Notes: generated by a model from the letters alone, not told the origin. Positions 16,215 through 26,477 are shown, numbered from the stretch's first letter. The stretch: 64,000 nucleotides of DNA from an uncultured Pelagibacteraceae bacterium (GCA_902543375.1 CACBYE010000001.1:62001-126000); one strand, 5' to 3'. Translations and numbers: made by a program.

Positions 16215-17327
16215 TTAATTAAACAATCCTAAATCTTTAAGATCATTAAAAGTAGTAAAGAGCATCAAAGATAACAATAAAAATAGTCCGATTCGAAAAA
16301 AACCTTCTTGAGTTTTTTGTGATAATGGACGACCGAGAAACTTTTCAAATGCATAAAACATCAAATGCCCTCCATCAAGCATTGGAATTGGAAATAAATT
16401 TACTAAACCAAGACTTATCGAAATATATGCCATCATACTTATAAAAGCTAAAACACCAAATTCTGCAACTTGGCCTGATATTTTAGCTATTCTTATTGGT
16501 CCTCCTAGCTGCGAAGTATCTGCTTTGCCAAAAATCATTGCACCAATATACTTTAATGAGGATATGCCTACATAATAAACTTCATGAGCAGCATGGTATA
16601 TTGCTTTTGCTGGACCTAATTTAACATGATTAATTTCATTATTATAGGCTCCTAGTTTTATACCGACTATTCTTTTATTAAGTTTATTACCTAAATTATC
16701 TTCACCTAAAACTATGTTGGGTTTAATCTTTAATATCAATTCATCGTAAGACCGTTTTACCTTAAAATCTATTATCTTGTCAGTAGACATTGTGATAAAT
16801 TTAGAAACGTCCATTATACTTTCAACTTTGTTATCATCTATTTCTAAAATTATATCATTTTGTTTTAATCCTCCTATCATAGCAGGACTATCTTTTTGAA
16901 CCTCATTTATAACAGCAGGTGTAAAATCTTTTCCAACAAAAGTATAAATTGAAAAAAAAATTACCAAAGCTAATAGAAAATTTGCTAATGGACCACCAAA
17001 CACAATAAGAGTTCGTTGATATAAAGGTTTTAAAATAAATAATTTTTTTTGTTCTTCCTCGTTATACTTTTCCAAAATTTCTCTATGATCAGCTTGCGAA
17101 TATACATTTCTATCTCCAAAGAATTTTACATAACCCCCTAATGGAATCCAACATATCTTCCATCTTGTTCCCGATTTGTCATTCCAGCCAAATATCTCTT
17201 GTCCAAAACCAATTGAAAAATCGGTAACACCAACACCATATTTTTTTGCAAAATAATAATGTCCGTATTCATGTATAAATACAACAATCAAAATAAGAAT
17301 TATAAATGGTACTATATAACTTAACAT
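16215..17327 (-). CDS. rseP: RIP zinc metalloprotease RseP (site-2 protease)
   Basis: This 370-residue intramembrane protease has the zinc motif H19-E20-Y-G-H23 in the first span, a central PDZ domain (about residues 125-200) and the third zinc ligand in LFPIPMLDGGHL near residue 312. It cleaves anti-sigma factors and remnant signal peptides in the inner membrane. It follows the amidotransferase gene by 6 bases. The usual alphaproteobacterial neighbours (dxr, bamA) are absent here. Confidence 0.95.
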   Translation of the reverse strand: MLSYIVPFIILILIVVFIHEYGHYYFAKKYGVGVTDFSIGFGQEIFGWNDKSGTRWKICWIPLGGYVKFFGDRNVYSQADHREILEKYNEEEQKKLFILKPLYQRTLIVFGGPLANFLLALVIFFSIYTFVGKDFTPAVINEVQKDSPAMIGGLKQNDIILEIDDNKVESIMDVSKFITMSTDKIIDFKVKRSYDELILKIKPNIVLGEDNLGNKLNKRIVGIKLGAYNNEINHVKLGPAKAIYHAAHEVYYVGISSLKYIGAMIFGKADTSQLGGPIRIAKISGQVAEFGVLAFISMMAYISISLGLVNLFPIPMLDGGHLMFYAFEKFLGRPLSQKTQEGFFRIGLFLLLSLMLFTTFNDLKDLGLFN

Positions 17328-17333
17328 TTTAGT

Positions 17334-18122
17334 TTAATTTATATTATCTATCCAATTTTTTAACTCAATCATTCTTTGGGTCTTATTTGACACAGCAATT
17401 TCTTTTTTAATAAATAAAATATGATTTTCAATTTCTATTTGATTTTTGAATGCTTTTCTGGTTTGAATTAATCTATCTTTTCTAAACTCAATTAGACTTA
17501 CCATTTTTTCGTAAGATATTTCAGGATGATACTGTAATCCATATATCTTAGTTTTTCCAACTTCAAAATATAATCCTTGAACTTGATTAATTTTGTTTGA
17601 TGCTAAGCAAACTCCATTAGATGGCAATTTTACTACTTCATCAAAATTAAATGCTGGAGAATTAAAATTATTAATTTTATTTTTATAAAATTGATGACTT
17701 AAACCCTCACTATTTATTAATATCTGATTTGCTATGCCAATATGAGGTTTTTTAGCTTTCTTAACTTCACCACCAGCTGCTGTAACAGCAACTTGCATTC
17801 CCCAACAAATAGCTAAAATGTTTCTCACTTGTTTTTGACACTCTCTCATAAATTCAATTTGTCTTTTTATCTCTGGTGTATTGTTATAAATGTTTAAACT
17901 ACTTCCACCCCAAATTAATCCATCATATTTTGGAAGTTTTTTCTTTACCTCTTCTAAATTTTTATCAGATGACGGATTAGCAACATCAAAAGATAAATTA
18001 CCATTTATACAACTAAGACTATCTTTTAAGCTTTCAGTATGGGTCTTAATACCTGCTTTTAAAAAATTATGATTTTCTTCTTTTAGGTTTCCCTCAACAA
18101 TTAGAATATTCGAATCTTTCAT
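17334..18122 (-). CDS. Class I glutamine amidotransferase-like protein
   Basis: This 262-residue protein carries a GMP-synthase-type GATase1 domain: GLIWGGSSLNIY (oxyanion region), the nucleophile C106 in AICWGMQ, and LQYHPEIS with the catalytic His-Glu pair. No synthetase domain is attached, so it may hydrolyse gamma-glutamyl compounds (PuuD or GatD-like) or serve an unknown partner. The C-terminal 50 residues are helical and lysine-rich. Probably co-transcribed with rseP downstream. Confidence 0.8.
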   Translation of the reverse strand: MKDSNILIVEGNLKEENHNFLKAGIKTHTESLKDSLSCINGNLSFDVANPSSDKNLEEVKKKLPKYDGLIWGGSSLNIYNNTPEIKRQIEFMRECQKQVRNILAICWGMQVAVTAAGGEVKKAKKPHIGIANQILINSEGLSHQFYKNKINNFNSPAFNFDEVVKLPSNGVCLASNKINQVQGLYFEVGKTKIYGLQYHPEISYEKMVSLIEFRKDRLIQTRKAFKNQIEIENHILFIKKEIAVSNKTQRMIELKNWIDNIN

Positions 18123-18205
18123 TAAAAGTAACTTTCATGACATGGTTTGCTAATATATTAATCTCAATAGAACTGACGTAACTCCTATAAATATTTTCTT
18201 TGATT

Positions 18206-19264
18206 TTATTCAATAATATCAGACATTTTGGAAATTTGACCAATTTTAAATATAAGTGCATCTTTTTTATTAAACCCATATTTTTCTGCACTATTCTTAA
18301 ATCTCACTGGTGGTTCCATTATGGGTTCCAATGATAAAACAAATGTACCCCAATGCATACCTAATATTTTTTTACTTCTTAAATCCTGACCAATTTTGAG
18401 TGCTTCTTCAGGATTAGTATGATAAATAGATTTGTCCTTATAGGGCATAATTGGATAAAAATTATAGGCTCCAATGTTAATTATAGTTAAATCAATTGGT
18501 CCATACCTATTACCTAAATTCTTATAAATATTTCCAATTCCCGTATCACATGCGAACAATATTTTTTTACCATCATATTCAATTAAAAAACTTCCCCACA
18601 AAGTTTTATTTGTGTCTGTTAAACTTCTTTTTGACCAGTGAACAGCTGGAAGAAATGTTATCTTCAAATTATCATTAATATTAATTTCATCGTACCAGTC
18701 CATTTCATTAATATCTCGGTAACCATTTGTTTTAAAGTATTTACCTAATTTAAGTGGAACTAAAACTTTAGCATTTTTGTAAGGAAATCTTCTTATAGTC
18801 ATCATGTCTTGATGATCATAATGGTTATGAGTAAGTAAAAATAAATCAATTTGAGGTATTTCATTTAGTTTTAAGGCTGGCTCAGCAAATCTTTTTGGTC
18901 CAAATATGAGTGGTCCTGCGTTTTTTGAAAAAACTGGATCAGTAATGATAGTTGTATTTCCTAACTTAATTATAAATGTTGCATGACCAATCCAAGCAAT
19001 GTAATCACCATTTTTATATTTTTTTAAATTTCTTAATACTTGATCTTTATCTAAAATATGTCCATCAGATATAGTCATATCAAGTTTCTTTTTTTCTTTA
19101 TTAAAAATTTTATATGACCATTTTATATTAGGATCTCTTTTAGGCGAGCCCTCTGGATTTCTAAAGGTACCGTCAGAGAGATGATGATAAGGTTTTTTTT
19201 CCATAGCAATAGCCGGGTTGAACAAAGTAAAAAATAAAATTAAAATATAAAAAAATCTTATCAT
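18206..19264 (-). CDS. Secreted MBL-fold metallohydrolase (UlaG/NAPE-PLD-like)
   Basis: This 352-residue metallo-beta-lactamase-fold enzyme has an N-terminal signal peptide (hydrophobic to about residue 20, cleaved near AIA-MEK), so it is exported. The metal motif T-H146-N-H148-Y-D150-H151 and the GHATFIIKLGNTTIITDPVFS entry segment match the NAPE-phospholipase-D/UlaG branch; ligands recur at ACDTGIG and MHWGTF. Substrate may be a phosphodiester or lactone. A 65-codon frame overlapping its 3' end on the same strand is a shadow. Confidence 0.85.
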   Translation of the reverse strand: MIRFFYILILFFTLFNPAIAMEKKPYHHLSDGTFRNPEGSPKRDPNIKWSYKIFNKEKKKLDMTISDGHILDKDQVLRNLKKYKNGDYIAWIGHATFIIKLGNTTIITDPVFSKNAGPLIFGPKRFAEPALKLNEIPQIDLFLLTHNHYDHQDMMTIRRFPYKNAKVLVPLKLGKYFKTNGYRDINEMDWYDEININDNLKITFLPAVHWSKRSLTDTNKTLWGSFLIEYDGKKILFACDTGIGNIYKNLGNRYGPIDLTIINIGAYNFYPIMPYKDKSIYHTNPEEALKIGQDLRSKKILGMHWGTFVLSLEPIMEPPVRFKNSAEKYGFNKKDALIFKIGQISKMSDIIE

Positions 19265-19294
19265 ATATGCTTTTATAAATTATAAGGAAAATTT

Positions 19295-19993
19295 TTATTT
19301 TTTCACAATTTTATACTCAAAATTTTGGGAATTTTCATTGACTTGTAAAAGCTTTGCTCCATTTTTACTATGAAATTTTGTTGCCATTTCAGTGAGGGGA
19401 GAGAGAGTAACCAGTCTATTTAAATGATTTGATCTTTTAATTTTTTTAAAGACTTCATTAACAATTAATTTTCCTCCACCTTTTTTTTTTGACCATACAG
19501 TATATGCAATTGCAATTTGACCAACATTTTGTCCTCTAAGAGTACTTTGTAAGTGTGCATCTTTGCTGAACTTATCTAATTCTTCAACGTTCTTTGGAAC
19601 TTTATTTGTAAAAGCAAAGCACATAACGGCATGAATTTCTTTTTTATATCTTACTCCATAAATTTTCCTTCCATTGCTTGTTCGGAAAGAAACATCTAGC
19701 TCTGGTCTTACAGGATCCTCAGCTGTATTGCATTGTTTAAGCTCTACTAATTCAGCCCCCTTAACCCAACTAAAAAAATTATCAATATTTTTATTAATTA
19801 TTTGCTTATTTTTTCTTAATCTAGCTTTTATTCTGGGTTTAAATTTTTTTATGCTTTTTGAGCTTTTTTTTTCAAGATATTTAGCAGTTAATTGATCTTT
19901 TACGTCTTTGAGTATGTTGCCACTTTTAAGGCTATTATTGTCCAAATATTTGGATGTTAACTTTTCTTTTACATTTTTAAATATTTCTTTCAT
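19295..19993 (-). CDS. GNAT-like protein with an N-terminal tandem repeat
   Basis: This 232-residue protein begins with two copies of a 17-residue unit, VKEKLTSKYLDNNSLKS (8-24) and VKDQLTAKYLEKKSSKS (31-47), followed by a basic stretch. The C-terminal two thirds (IAIAYTVWSKKKGGGKLIVNEVF, then LVTLSPLTEMATKFHSKNGA) resemble a GNAT acetyltransferase fold, with GKLIVNEVF near the acetyl-CoA loop. The repeat looks amphipathic and could bind membrane or a partner. Function is unknown. It starts 31 bases before the MBL gene on the same strand. Confidence 0.6.
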   Translation of the reverse strand: MKEIFKNVKEKLTSKYLDNNSLKSGNILKDVKDQLTAKYLEKKSSKSIKKFKPRIKARLRKNKQIINKNIDNFFSWVKGAELVELKQCNTAEDPVRPELDVSFRTSNGRKIYGVRYKKEIHAVMCFAFTNKVPKNVEELDKFSKDAHLQSTLRGQNVGQIAIAYTVWSKKKGGGKLIVNEVFKKIKRSNHLNRLVTLSPLTEMATKFHSKNGAKLLQVNENSQNFEYKIVKK

Positions 19994-20017
19994 ATCTAAT
20001 CTTTCATTAGTAACTAA

Positions 20018-20182
20018 TTAAAAATACAATAAAGTAAAAATTGCTCCTAAAATTGAAATAATTATTATTGCAACAATGTAATTTATTTTGATATTAAATT
20101 TCTTAAAGATTATTTCGTTTATATTATCCCAAAAAAGAACAAGTAAGAAAACAATAATTGCTGGTAATATAAATTTAATCAT
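20018..20182 (-). CDS. 54-residue two-span membrane peptide
   Basis: A 54-codon frame begins MIKFILPAIIVFLLVLFW and has a second hydrophobic segment near residues 35-53, separated by a polar KKFNIKINY linker. It ends 25 bases before the gene at 19993 and begins 12 bases after the regulator stop on the same strand, fitting neatly in the gap. Not recognised. It could be chance in AT-rich DNA, but the clean two-span layout argues for a real gene. Confidence 0.5.
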   Translation of the reverse strand: MIKFILPAIIVFLLVLFWDNINEIIFKKFNIKINYIVAIIIISILGAIFTLLYF

Positions 20183-20193
20183 AAAACTTTACG

Positions 20194-21627
20194 TTAAGAA
20201 TTTTTATCTCCTACATATACTGAAACACCTCTAGAGTTGATATCAACATCAAATTTTTTGTGTAATGGAGGAAAAGCTCTTTGAGAACAATCTAATCTAT
20301 CACAGGTTCGACATGACACACCTATTGGTATTTCTGTAGATTTATCATTAATGTTTAAATTTTCAGAGTAAATAAATTCCTTAGCATATTTTGCTTCGCA
20401 TCCCAGACCTATAGACAAAATGCTTTTTGATTGTCCAAATCTTCCAATTCCTTTTTCAACTGTTCTTGCAATACATACATATTTTTCACCATTGGACATT
20501 TTGCTCACAGCAGCTTGAATAACTCCAGGCCTTGTTAAAGCTGAATAAACATTCCAACGAGGACAAGCGCCACCATATCTAGGAATTTCTATTCCGGATA
20601 ATGAAAATCTTTTTGAAATGTTTCCTGCCATATCTACTCTTAAAAAATGAAATGGTATTCCTGGTAATTTCGGATCTTGTAAACAAGTTACCCTGTGAGC
20701 TACTTGCTCAAAAGATGTTGCAAAGGTATTTTGTAATAATTCTAAATCATATTTTAGTTTTTTACATTCCATGTGAAATAACTTGTAGGGCATCAGTATT
20801 GCTGCTCCACAGTAATTTAATAATGCAACTTTAGTCAATTTTTTAGACTCATCAGATGGAAATTTAAATTTTGTTAAATATTCCTCAATTTCTTTATCAG
20901 AACCTTCTTGAGCTATTTGGGCAGCTGCATGAAGTTTTTTTGTTTCCAACGAACTATAATCACTTAATAAAAGTTCTTTTTTATTTTTTCGATAGATTTT
21001 AGAAAAAGGTTTTTTTTCCTCTGGAATAACATCTTTTACAGTTATATCATATTCTGATTTTAAATAATCACATAGAGATATATATCTTGTTCGATTATTT
21101 TTTTGCACCTTTTCAAAAACTTTATTTGCAAAATCTTCTAACTTCGGAAAATAATTTTTATGCTCTTGTAAAAAATCTGAAATTACTTCACCTGGAAATG
21201 AGTTTTTTCTGTTGTCAACGATTTTACCTGATATTGTCTCAATTTTATTGATCATTTCGTGATCCTTCTTTTTTAAAATATCTCCCAATCTTACAATTGC
21301 TCTACCAATTTTTGGATTTGTACCAACAAGATCTTTTACCTCTGGGGCTAAAATATCTAAATCTTCAAATAATTTGTCATCAAGAATTTCTGACAAAGTA
21401 TTTTCTAAGTTAATATCTGTTTTTGAGGTTAATTGAGAGAGCTCGATATTCAGTTTTTCGCAAACTTTTAAAAGTAAATCACCATCTATTTTTCTTTTTC
21501 CACCCTCTATTAAATTTAAATAACTGGGTGAAATATTCAAATCCTCAGCTAATTTGTTAGCTTGAAGACCTAGTTGTCTTCGAAAAGCCTTGATTTTTGG
21601 ACCAATTTTTAAATTTAATTGACTCAT
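20194..21627 (-). CDS. ScfR/RamB-family transcriptional regulator of aceA
   Basis: This 477-residue regulator has an N-terminal Xre-type helix-turn-helix (about residues 8-62, LGLQANKLAEDLNISPSYL), a central ImmA/IrrE-like region (near 205-300) and the C-terminal domain of short-chain fatty acyl regulators, with a cysteine cluster GVSCRTCDRLDCSQRAFPP near residue 445. Members (ScfR, RamB, PrpC regulators) control glyoxylate-shunt and propionate genes by sensing acyl metabolites. Divergent orientation to aceA and shared operator-like repeats in the gap support control of isocitrate lyase. The Cys cluster could sense redox or metal. Confidence 0.85.
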   Translation of the reverse strand: MSQLNLKIGPKIKAFRRQLGLQANKLAEDLNISPSYLNLIEGGKRKIDGDLLLKVCEKLNIELSQLTSKTDINLENTLSEILDDKLFEDLDILAPEVKDLVGTNPKIGRAIVRLGDILKKKDHEMINKIETISGKIVDNRKNSFPGEVISDFLQEHKNYFPKLEDFANKVFEKVQKNNRTRYISLCDYLKSEYDITVKDVIPEEKKPFSKIYRKNKKELLLSDYSSLETKKLHAAAQIAQEGSDKEIEEYLTKFKFPSDESKKLTKVALLNYCGAAILMPYKLFHMECKKLKYDLELLQNTFATSFEQVAHRVTCLQDPKLPGIPFHFLRVDMAGNISKRFSLSGIEIPRYGGACPRWNVYSALTRPGVIQAAVSKMSNGEKYVCIARTVEKGIGRFGQSKSILSIGLGCEAKYAKEFIYSENLNINDKSTEIPIGVSCRTCDRLDCSQRAFPPLHKKFDVDINSRGVSVYVGDKNS

Positions 21628-21645
21628 ATTTTCTATTAGTAAATT

Positions 21646-21739
21646 TTGTAAATTAATTTTTACAATATTTTTCTTTGATTTACAAGACTTTTAAAGTTTT
21701 TTGTAGATTTTGTAAATCTTGTAAATTATAAGATTTACA
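21646..21739. promoter_or_regulatory. Cluster of TTGTAAA / TTTACAA operator-like repeats
   Basis: Between the regulator and the 53-aa ORF there are TTGTAAA at 21646 and TTTACAA at 21659 (an inverted pair with a 6-base spacer), TTTACAA at 21679, TTGTAGA at 21701, TTGTAAAT at 21710 and TTGTAAAT at 21719. The last ones sit in a perfect 10-bp inverted repeat, TGTAAATCTT (21711-21720) and AAGATTTACA (21730-21739), with a 9-base centre, which abuts the ATG. These are probable binding sites for the ScfR-like regulator, serving both divergent promoters. The remaining part of the 336-base gap before aceA holds only the small ORF and an AAAGGAAAC ribosome-binding site. Confidence 0.65.
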
Positions 21740-21900
21740 TGGACGAAAAATTAAAAAACACTGAAAACGAAGCTCAAATCATTAGACATGAAGATCTAGC
21801 TAGACACAATAGCAGAGGAATCTACATGAGGGATGATCATTGTGACTGGGGTTCTAGTGGAATGAACGATTTAACTGAGACACTAACAGACTCAAACTAA
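21739..21900 (+). CDS. 53-residue acidic small protein upstream of aceA
   Basis: An ATG at 21739 opens a 53-codon frame beginning MDEKLKNTENEAQIIRHEDL and containing the striking HCDWGSSGMNDLTETL end. Composition is normal for a soluble acidic protein, with a Cys and two histidines near the middle (RDDHCDW), and is not the low-complexity Lys/Asn/Ile mix expected of a chance AT-rich frame. It lies 63 bases upstream of aceA on the same strand and begins at the end of the operator-like inverted repeat, so it is probably co-regulated. No ribosome-binding site is evident, suggesting a leaderless start. Function unknown. Confidence 0.6.
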   Translation: MDEKLKNTENEAQIIRHEDLARHNSRGIYMRDDHCDWGSSGMNDLTETLTDSN

Positions 21901-21963
21901 ATCTTATAAATTCTACTAAATTTCATTTTTCAATAATAGCTTTTAAAACCAAAGGAAACAAAG

Positions 21964-23238
21964 ATGAGTGCTGAAAACATCTCATACGACTTAAAAAGAT
22001 TTGCAGGTATTAAAAGGGATTATACTCCAGAAGAAGTTGAAAGACTTAGAGGCTCAATCAAAATTGAATATTCACTTTGTAAACAACAATCCACGAAACT
22101 ATGGAAATTGTTAAATACTGAAAATTATGTAAATACTCTTGGGTCTTTGTCAGGTAACCATGCAGTCCAACATGCGAAAGCTGGTTTGAAAGCAATTTAT
22201 TTAAGTGGTTGGCAAGTAGCTGCTGATGCTAATACCGCAGGTGAAATGTATCCTGATCAATCATTGTATCCTTATGATAGTGCTCCTAAATTGGTTGAGT
22301 CTATGAATAATGCATTAATTAGAGCAGATCAAATTCAACATATGGAACTAAAAGATGGTGACATGAAGAAAGAAAAAAGAATTGATTACATGCTTCCAAT
22401 TATTGCTGATGGAGAAGCAGGTTTTGGTGGTCCTTTAAATGTATTTGAACTTGCGAAAAAATTTATTAAAGCAGGCGCTGCTGGCGTTCATTTCGAAGAT
22501 CAATTAGCGAGTGAAAAAAAATGCGGACATATGGGTGGTAAAGTATTAGTTCCAACAGGTACTATGATTAAAAATTTAAAAGCTGCGAGATTAGCAGCTG
22601 ATATCGCAGATGTACCTTTAATAATTTTAGCCAGAACAGATGCAAATGCAGCAAAATTAATTACAAATGATCATGACGATAATGATAGACCTTTCTTAAC
22701 TGGTGAAAGATCACCAGAGGGTTTTTACTATGTAAAAGCTGGAATTGATCAGGCTATATCTAGAGGTTTAGCATATGCACCTTATTCAGATTTAATTTGG
22801 TGTGAAACTGCAACACCAAATCTTGAAGAAGCAAGAAAATTTGCTGATGCAATCCATGAAAAATTTCCTGGAAAACTTTTAGCATACAATTGCTCACCAT
22901 CTTTTAACTGGAAGAAACATTTATCAGATACTGAAATAGCTTCTTTTCAAAAGGAGATAAGTGCTATGGGTTATAAATTTCAGTTTATTACCCTTGCTGG
23001 ATTTCATACACAGAATATTGCAATTTTTGAGCTTGCCGAAAAATACAAAAAAGAAGGTATGTCTGCTTATTCAAAAATTCAAGAACAAGAATTTGCTCGT
23101 GAAAAAGATGGTTACACTAGTGTGAAACATCAAAGAGAAGTTGGTACATCTTATTTTGATGCAGTTTCTAATACAATAAGTAGTGGTAAAAGTTCAACCA
23201 CAGCAATGGAAGGCTCAACAGAGTCTGAACAATTCTAA
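21964..23238 (+). CDS. aceA: Isocitrate lyase
   Basis: This 424-residue glyoxylate-shunt enzyme cleaves isocitrate to glyoxylate and succinate. The active-site signature KKCGHMGGK is near residue 185; [28 protein letters not shown] and [12 protein letters not shown] are typical. Length is standard. An AAAGGAAA ribosome-binding site precedes the ATG. In SAR11 the shunt supports growth on acetate-like or glycolate-derived carbon, and the adjacent ScfR-like gene is the probable regulator. Malate synthase is not in the window. Confidence 0.97.
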   Translation: MSAENISYDLKRFAGIKRDYTPEEVERLRGSIKIEYSLCKQQSTKLWKLLNTENYVNTLGSLSGNHAVQHAKAGLKAIYLSGWQVAADANTAGEMYPDQSLYPYDSAPKLVESMNNALIRADQIQHMELKDGDMKKEKRIDYMLPIIADGEAGFGGPLNVFELAKKFIKAGAAGVHFEDQLASEKKCGHMGGKVLVPTGTMIKNLKAARLAADIADVPLIILARTDANAAKLITNDHDDNDRPFLTGERSPEGFYYVKAGIDQAISRGLAYAPYSDLIWCETATPNLEEARKFADAIHEKFPGKLLAYNCSPSFNWKKHLSDTEIASFQKEISAMGYKFQFITLAGFHTQNIAIFELAEKYKKEGMSAYSKIQEQEFAREKDGYTSVKHQREVGTSYFDAVSNTISSGKSSTTAMEGSTESEQF

Positions 23239-23291
23239 CCAATATAATTCCTCTTAATATATTGTTAAATAATTTACCCAGAAATGGGTTG

Positions 23292-24059
23292 TTAGGATTT
23301 AATATTATAACCTTTTTTCAATAATATTGATACAGCGATCACACATGTCACTAAAAATGAGACCATGGAACCTACACTTATCCAAATATTAAAATCTGAT
23401 ATTCCATAAAATGAAAATCTTAAACCATCAATTAAATAAACTACTGGATTAAAATAAGAAACAGTTTGCCAGAATGGTGGCAACATATCCAGACTATATA
23501 AACTACCCCCTAAAAACACCATTGGAGTAATAACTAATGATGGAATGATTGACATTTGTTCGAAGTTTTTACTTACAACACCAATTAAGAAACCAAATAG
23601 AGCAAAAGTAAAAGAGACTAAAACCAACAAGAATATCATTAATGCTGGATGCTCAACTGTTACTTCAGCAAAAAATGTGGCTGTGGTAAAAATAACAGCA
23701 CCAACTATTAAAGTTTTAGTGGCCCCTGCTCCTACAAAAGCTAAAACTGTTTCAATTGTTGAAATAGGTGCTGCTAAAATCTCGTTGATAGTCCCATTAA
23801 ATTTAGGAAAAAAGATTCCAAAAGAAGTGTTACTAATTGACTGAGTAAGTAGTGTAAGCATTAATAAACCCGGAACTATATACGAACCATAACTAACACC
23901 ATCAATTTTTTGAATGTATCCTCCGATTACTGATCCAAATACAACAAAATATAATGATGTAGATATCACTGGTGAGAGGATAGATTGGCCTACGGTTCTT
24001 AAAAATCTATTCATCTCATGAAAATATATAGCTTTAAAACCGTAATAATTAAATTTCAT
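23292..24059 (-). CDS. ABC-2 type exporter permease
   Basis: This 255-residue protein has six hydrophobic spans and the ABC-2 permease signature near residue 175 ([22 protein letters not shown]). It overlaps its ATPase by 11 bases and forms a two-component exporter. The substrate (drug, lipid or polysaccharide precursor) is not indicated. The 3' end faces aceA; a short ACCCA-gaaa-TGGGT hairpin (23276-23289) in the gap may act as a shared weak terminator. Confidence 0.88.
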   Translation of the reverse strand: MKFNYYGFKAIYFHEMNRFLRTVGQSILSPVISTSLYFVVFGSVIGGYIQKIDGVSYGSYIVPGLLMLTLLTQSISNTSFGIFFPKFNGTINEILAAPISTIETVLAFVGAGATKTLIVGAVIFTTATFFAEVTVEHPALMIFLLVLVSFTFALFGFLIGVVSKNFEQMSIIPSLVITPMVFLGGSLYSLDMLPPFWQTVSYFNPVVYLIDGLRFSFYGISDFNIWISVGSMVSFLVTCVIAVSILLKKGYNIKS

Positions 24060-24984
24060 TGCTCTCCTTAACCAAATTTACAAATATTTTCTCTAAATTA
24101 CTTTGTTCTGTTTTTAAATCTCTTAGCTTTAATCCAGTATCTTTTAAATCCTGCAATAAGTTAGTTATGCCTGTTTGTTTCTCCTGTAGACTGTAAGTAT
24201 AATTTAAATACATTTTATTATCTCCAATATTTAAATTATATTTTTCTAGTGATTTTGGTATTTCGTTAATGCTTTCTTGTAATTCAATTGTAAGCGTTTT
24301 TTGACCCATCTTTTTTAACAATTTTTTTTTTTCCTCAACAAGTATTATTTCGCCCTGATTGATTACACCAACCCTATCTGCAATTGCCTCTGCTTCTTCA
24401 ATATAATGAGTTGTTAAAATAATTGTCACTCCTGTTTTTCTTAATGTATCTACTACTTCCCACATTTCTTTTCTTAGTTCTACATCTACTCCTGCAGTAG
24501 GTTCATCTAAAAATAATATCTTTGGTTCATGAGATAAAGCTTTAGCAATTAAAACTCTCCTTTTCATTCCACCTGACAACTGTCTTAATCTTTGATCTTT
24601 TTTATCCCATAAACTTAAATCTTTTAAAATTTTTTCTATGTGTTCAGGTTTTGGGGATTTGCCGTATAAACCTCTCGAATACGATACAGTATCAAAAACT
24701 GTCTCAAAAGATTCTAAACTTAATTCTTGAGGTACCATTCCAATTCTAGATCTTGTCTCCCTATAATCTTTGATTATATCAAAACCATCGACCATAACTG
24801 TGCCTGACGAGGGTGTAACAATACCACAAATAATACTTATTAAAGTTGTCTTTCCTGCACCATTCGGTCCAAGCATTGCAAGAATTTCACCTTGTTTAAC
24901 TTCAAGACTAACTTTTTTTAATGCATTAAAACCATTATCATAAACTTTGGAAAGACTATTAATTACTATTTGGTTAACTGACAT
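24049..24984 (-). CDS. ABC-2 exporter ATP-binding protein
   Basis: This 311-residue ATPase has Walker [10 protein letters not shown] (about 39-47), the Q-loop VPQELSLE, the signature [10 protein letters not shown], Walker [11 protein letters not shown] and the H-loop TTHYIEEA. The C-terminal extension after about residue 220 is the usual regulatory tail of the DrrA/NodI/CcmA-like group. It partners the permease that follows. Confidence 0.92.
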   Translation of the reverse strand: MSVNQIVINSLSKVYDNGFNALKKVSLEVKQGEILAMLGPNGAGKTTLISIICGIVTPSSGTVMVDGFDIIKDYRETRSRIGMVPQELSLESFETVFDTVSYSRGLYGKSPKPEHIEKILKDLSLWDKKDQRLRQLSGGMKRRVLIAKALSHEPKILFLDEPTAGVDVELRKEMWEVVDTLRKTGVTIILTTHYIEEAEAIADRVGVINQGEIILVEEKKKLLKKMGQKTLTIELQESINEIPKSLEKYNLNIGDNKMYLNYTYSLQEKQTGITNLLQDLKDTGLKLRDLKTEQSNLEKIFVNLVKESNEI

Positions 24985-25031
24985 CGTGTCAGATTTATAG
25001 ACATTAATTTTTCTAATGCAATCTACTAATA

Positions 25032-26474
25032 TTAAAACCTTTTAGCTTTTAAAACTAATAATGGTAAAAAAGTTGCAATTACAAAAGATAGAAATAATAA
25101 TGACTGTGACACAATAGGTGTAAACAATTCTTTAGGTAAAAGAACACCAACTAATAAACTTTTGGAGAAATCAGGAGCAGGAAACATTAAAAAACCTCCA
25201 ATCAGTCCAATTATAATAGAAATATATGCATTTTTTTCCTTAATGCTTTTGTTATAAAAACTGTAAAAAACAGTAAGTACAAAAGCACAACAGAATAAAT
25301 CAGCAAGTAAAAATAAATATAAAATATCAAAACCTTTGGATGCAACTATAAAAGAAATAAAAGATAAAAATAAAATTACATATTTAGATAAATTTAAATA
25401 ATTCATTTTTTTATCTAGATTAAACGTTGCTTTACCATCTACAATAATCAAGCTTGATATAGCATTCACCAAAGTATCTACAGTTGAGATGGTTAATGCC
25501 AAACCTAATATAATCACCACAATAGAAAGTAGTTCTGTTTGATCTTTAAGTAATAATGTAAAAAAACCAAGATCTGGTCTGGTAGCTGGGTCTATAGAGA
25601 AAGCAACCATTCCTGTAAATCCCATGTAAAATACGACAGGTATAATAATAAAAAAAGATATAATTAAGCTTTTTTTAAGAGTTACGAAATTTTTAGCAGC
25701 ATATACTCTTTGCCAATTACCCTGATGAAATAAATTAGTTGCAGCTACTGCAATAAAAAAAGTCAAACCAGCTGTATAACTCGGTACGTAAGATGAACTT
25801 AATAGTTGAGGATTTTTTTCTTTTATAAAATTAAAAGAAAATTCAGAGCCTGTAAAAGAGGTTATGTAAAATAGAGAAATTAACAAAAGAACTCCAATAA
25901 CAACCATTTGAATATTATCAGTAAATATAGAAGCTCTTAAGCCTCCATATAAGGTGTAAGCAAGAGTAGAAAGTAAGACAATTAAAGCTGTTATCCAAAG
26001 TTCAGTGCCTGAAATATAATTAATTAAAACAGCTACTGCAGTAACTTCAGCACATAAAAAGATAAACATATAAAAAATTGTCATTAATAAAATTAATTTA
26101 AATAAACTTTTTCCAAATTTTTTACGCATAAATTCAATCAAAGAGGATCCTTTAGGGAAGTCTTTTCTAATTTTTTTTCCAAGATATATTAAAAAAAACA
26201 TAGGAAATGCAGTTCCAAGTGAATATCCTATAATAGCTCCTATTCCTCCCCATGTTGCTGCTGATGCTGGACCAAATAAAATCCATGCTCCTAAAGCTGA
26301 AGCGGTTAAACTTGTTGTTAAAGAAAATAATCCAATATTTCTATTTGCGGTTAAATAGTTGTTTAGACCCTGATATTTTTTCGAGTTATATAAGCCTAAA
26401 AAAACAAATATCAAACTTATGATAATAACTAACGTTAGTGATTTTGATTGACTTAAAAAAAATGCTTTATCCAT
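25032..26474 (-). CDS. thiV: Sodium:solute symporter, probable thiamin-precursor (HMP) transporter ThiV
   Basis: This 480-residue SSS-family protein has about 13 spans. The N-terminal [21 protein letters not shown] and [21 protein letters not shown] segments match the sodium/solute symporter core. The gene is directly controlled by a TPP riboswitch (26478-26543), and in SAR11 the riboswitch-linked SSS symporter ThiV has been proposed to import the pyrimidine precursor HMP, for which SAR11 is auxotrophic. No thiamin-biosynthesis genes are in this window. The substrate is inferred from the riboswitch and known SAR11 biology. Confidence 0.85.
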   Translation of the reverse strand: MDKAFFLSQSKSLTLVIIISLIFVFLGLYNSKKYQGLNNYLTANRNIGLFSLTTSLTASALGAWILFGPASAATWGGIGAIIGYSLGTAFPMFFLIYLGKKIRKDFPKGSSLIEFMRKKFGKSLFKLILLMTIFYMFIFLCAEVTAVAVLINYISGTELWITALIVLLSTLAYTLYGGLRASIFTDNIQMVVIGVLLLISLFYITSFTGSEFSFNFIKEKNPQLLSSSYVPSYTAGLTFFIAVAATNLFHQGNWQRVYAAKNFVTLKKSLIISFFIIIPVVFYMGFTGMVAFSIDPATRPDLGFFTLLLKDQTELLSIVVIILGLALTISTVDTLVNAISSLIIVDGKATFNLDKKMNYLNLSKYVILFLSFISFIVASKGFDILYLFLLADLFCCAFVLTVFYSFYNKSIKEKNAYISIIIGLIGGFLMFPAPDFSKSLLVGVLLPKELFTPIVSQSLLFLSFVIATFLPLLVLKAKRF

Positions 26475-26477
26475 TTG

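Noticed and set aside
18094-18291. 65-codon frame overlapping the 3' end of the MBL hydrolase
   Set aside because: It lies almost wholly inside the hydrolase and amidotransferase ends in another frame, with biased composition; treated as a shadow.
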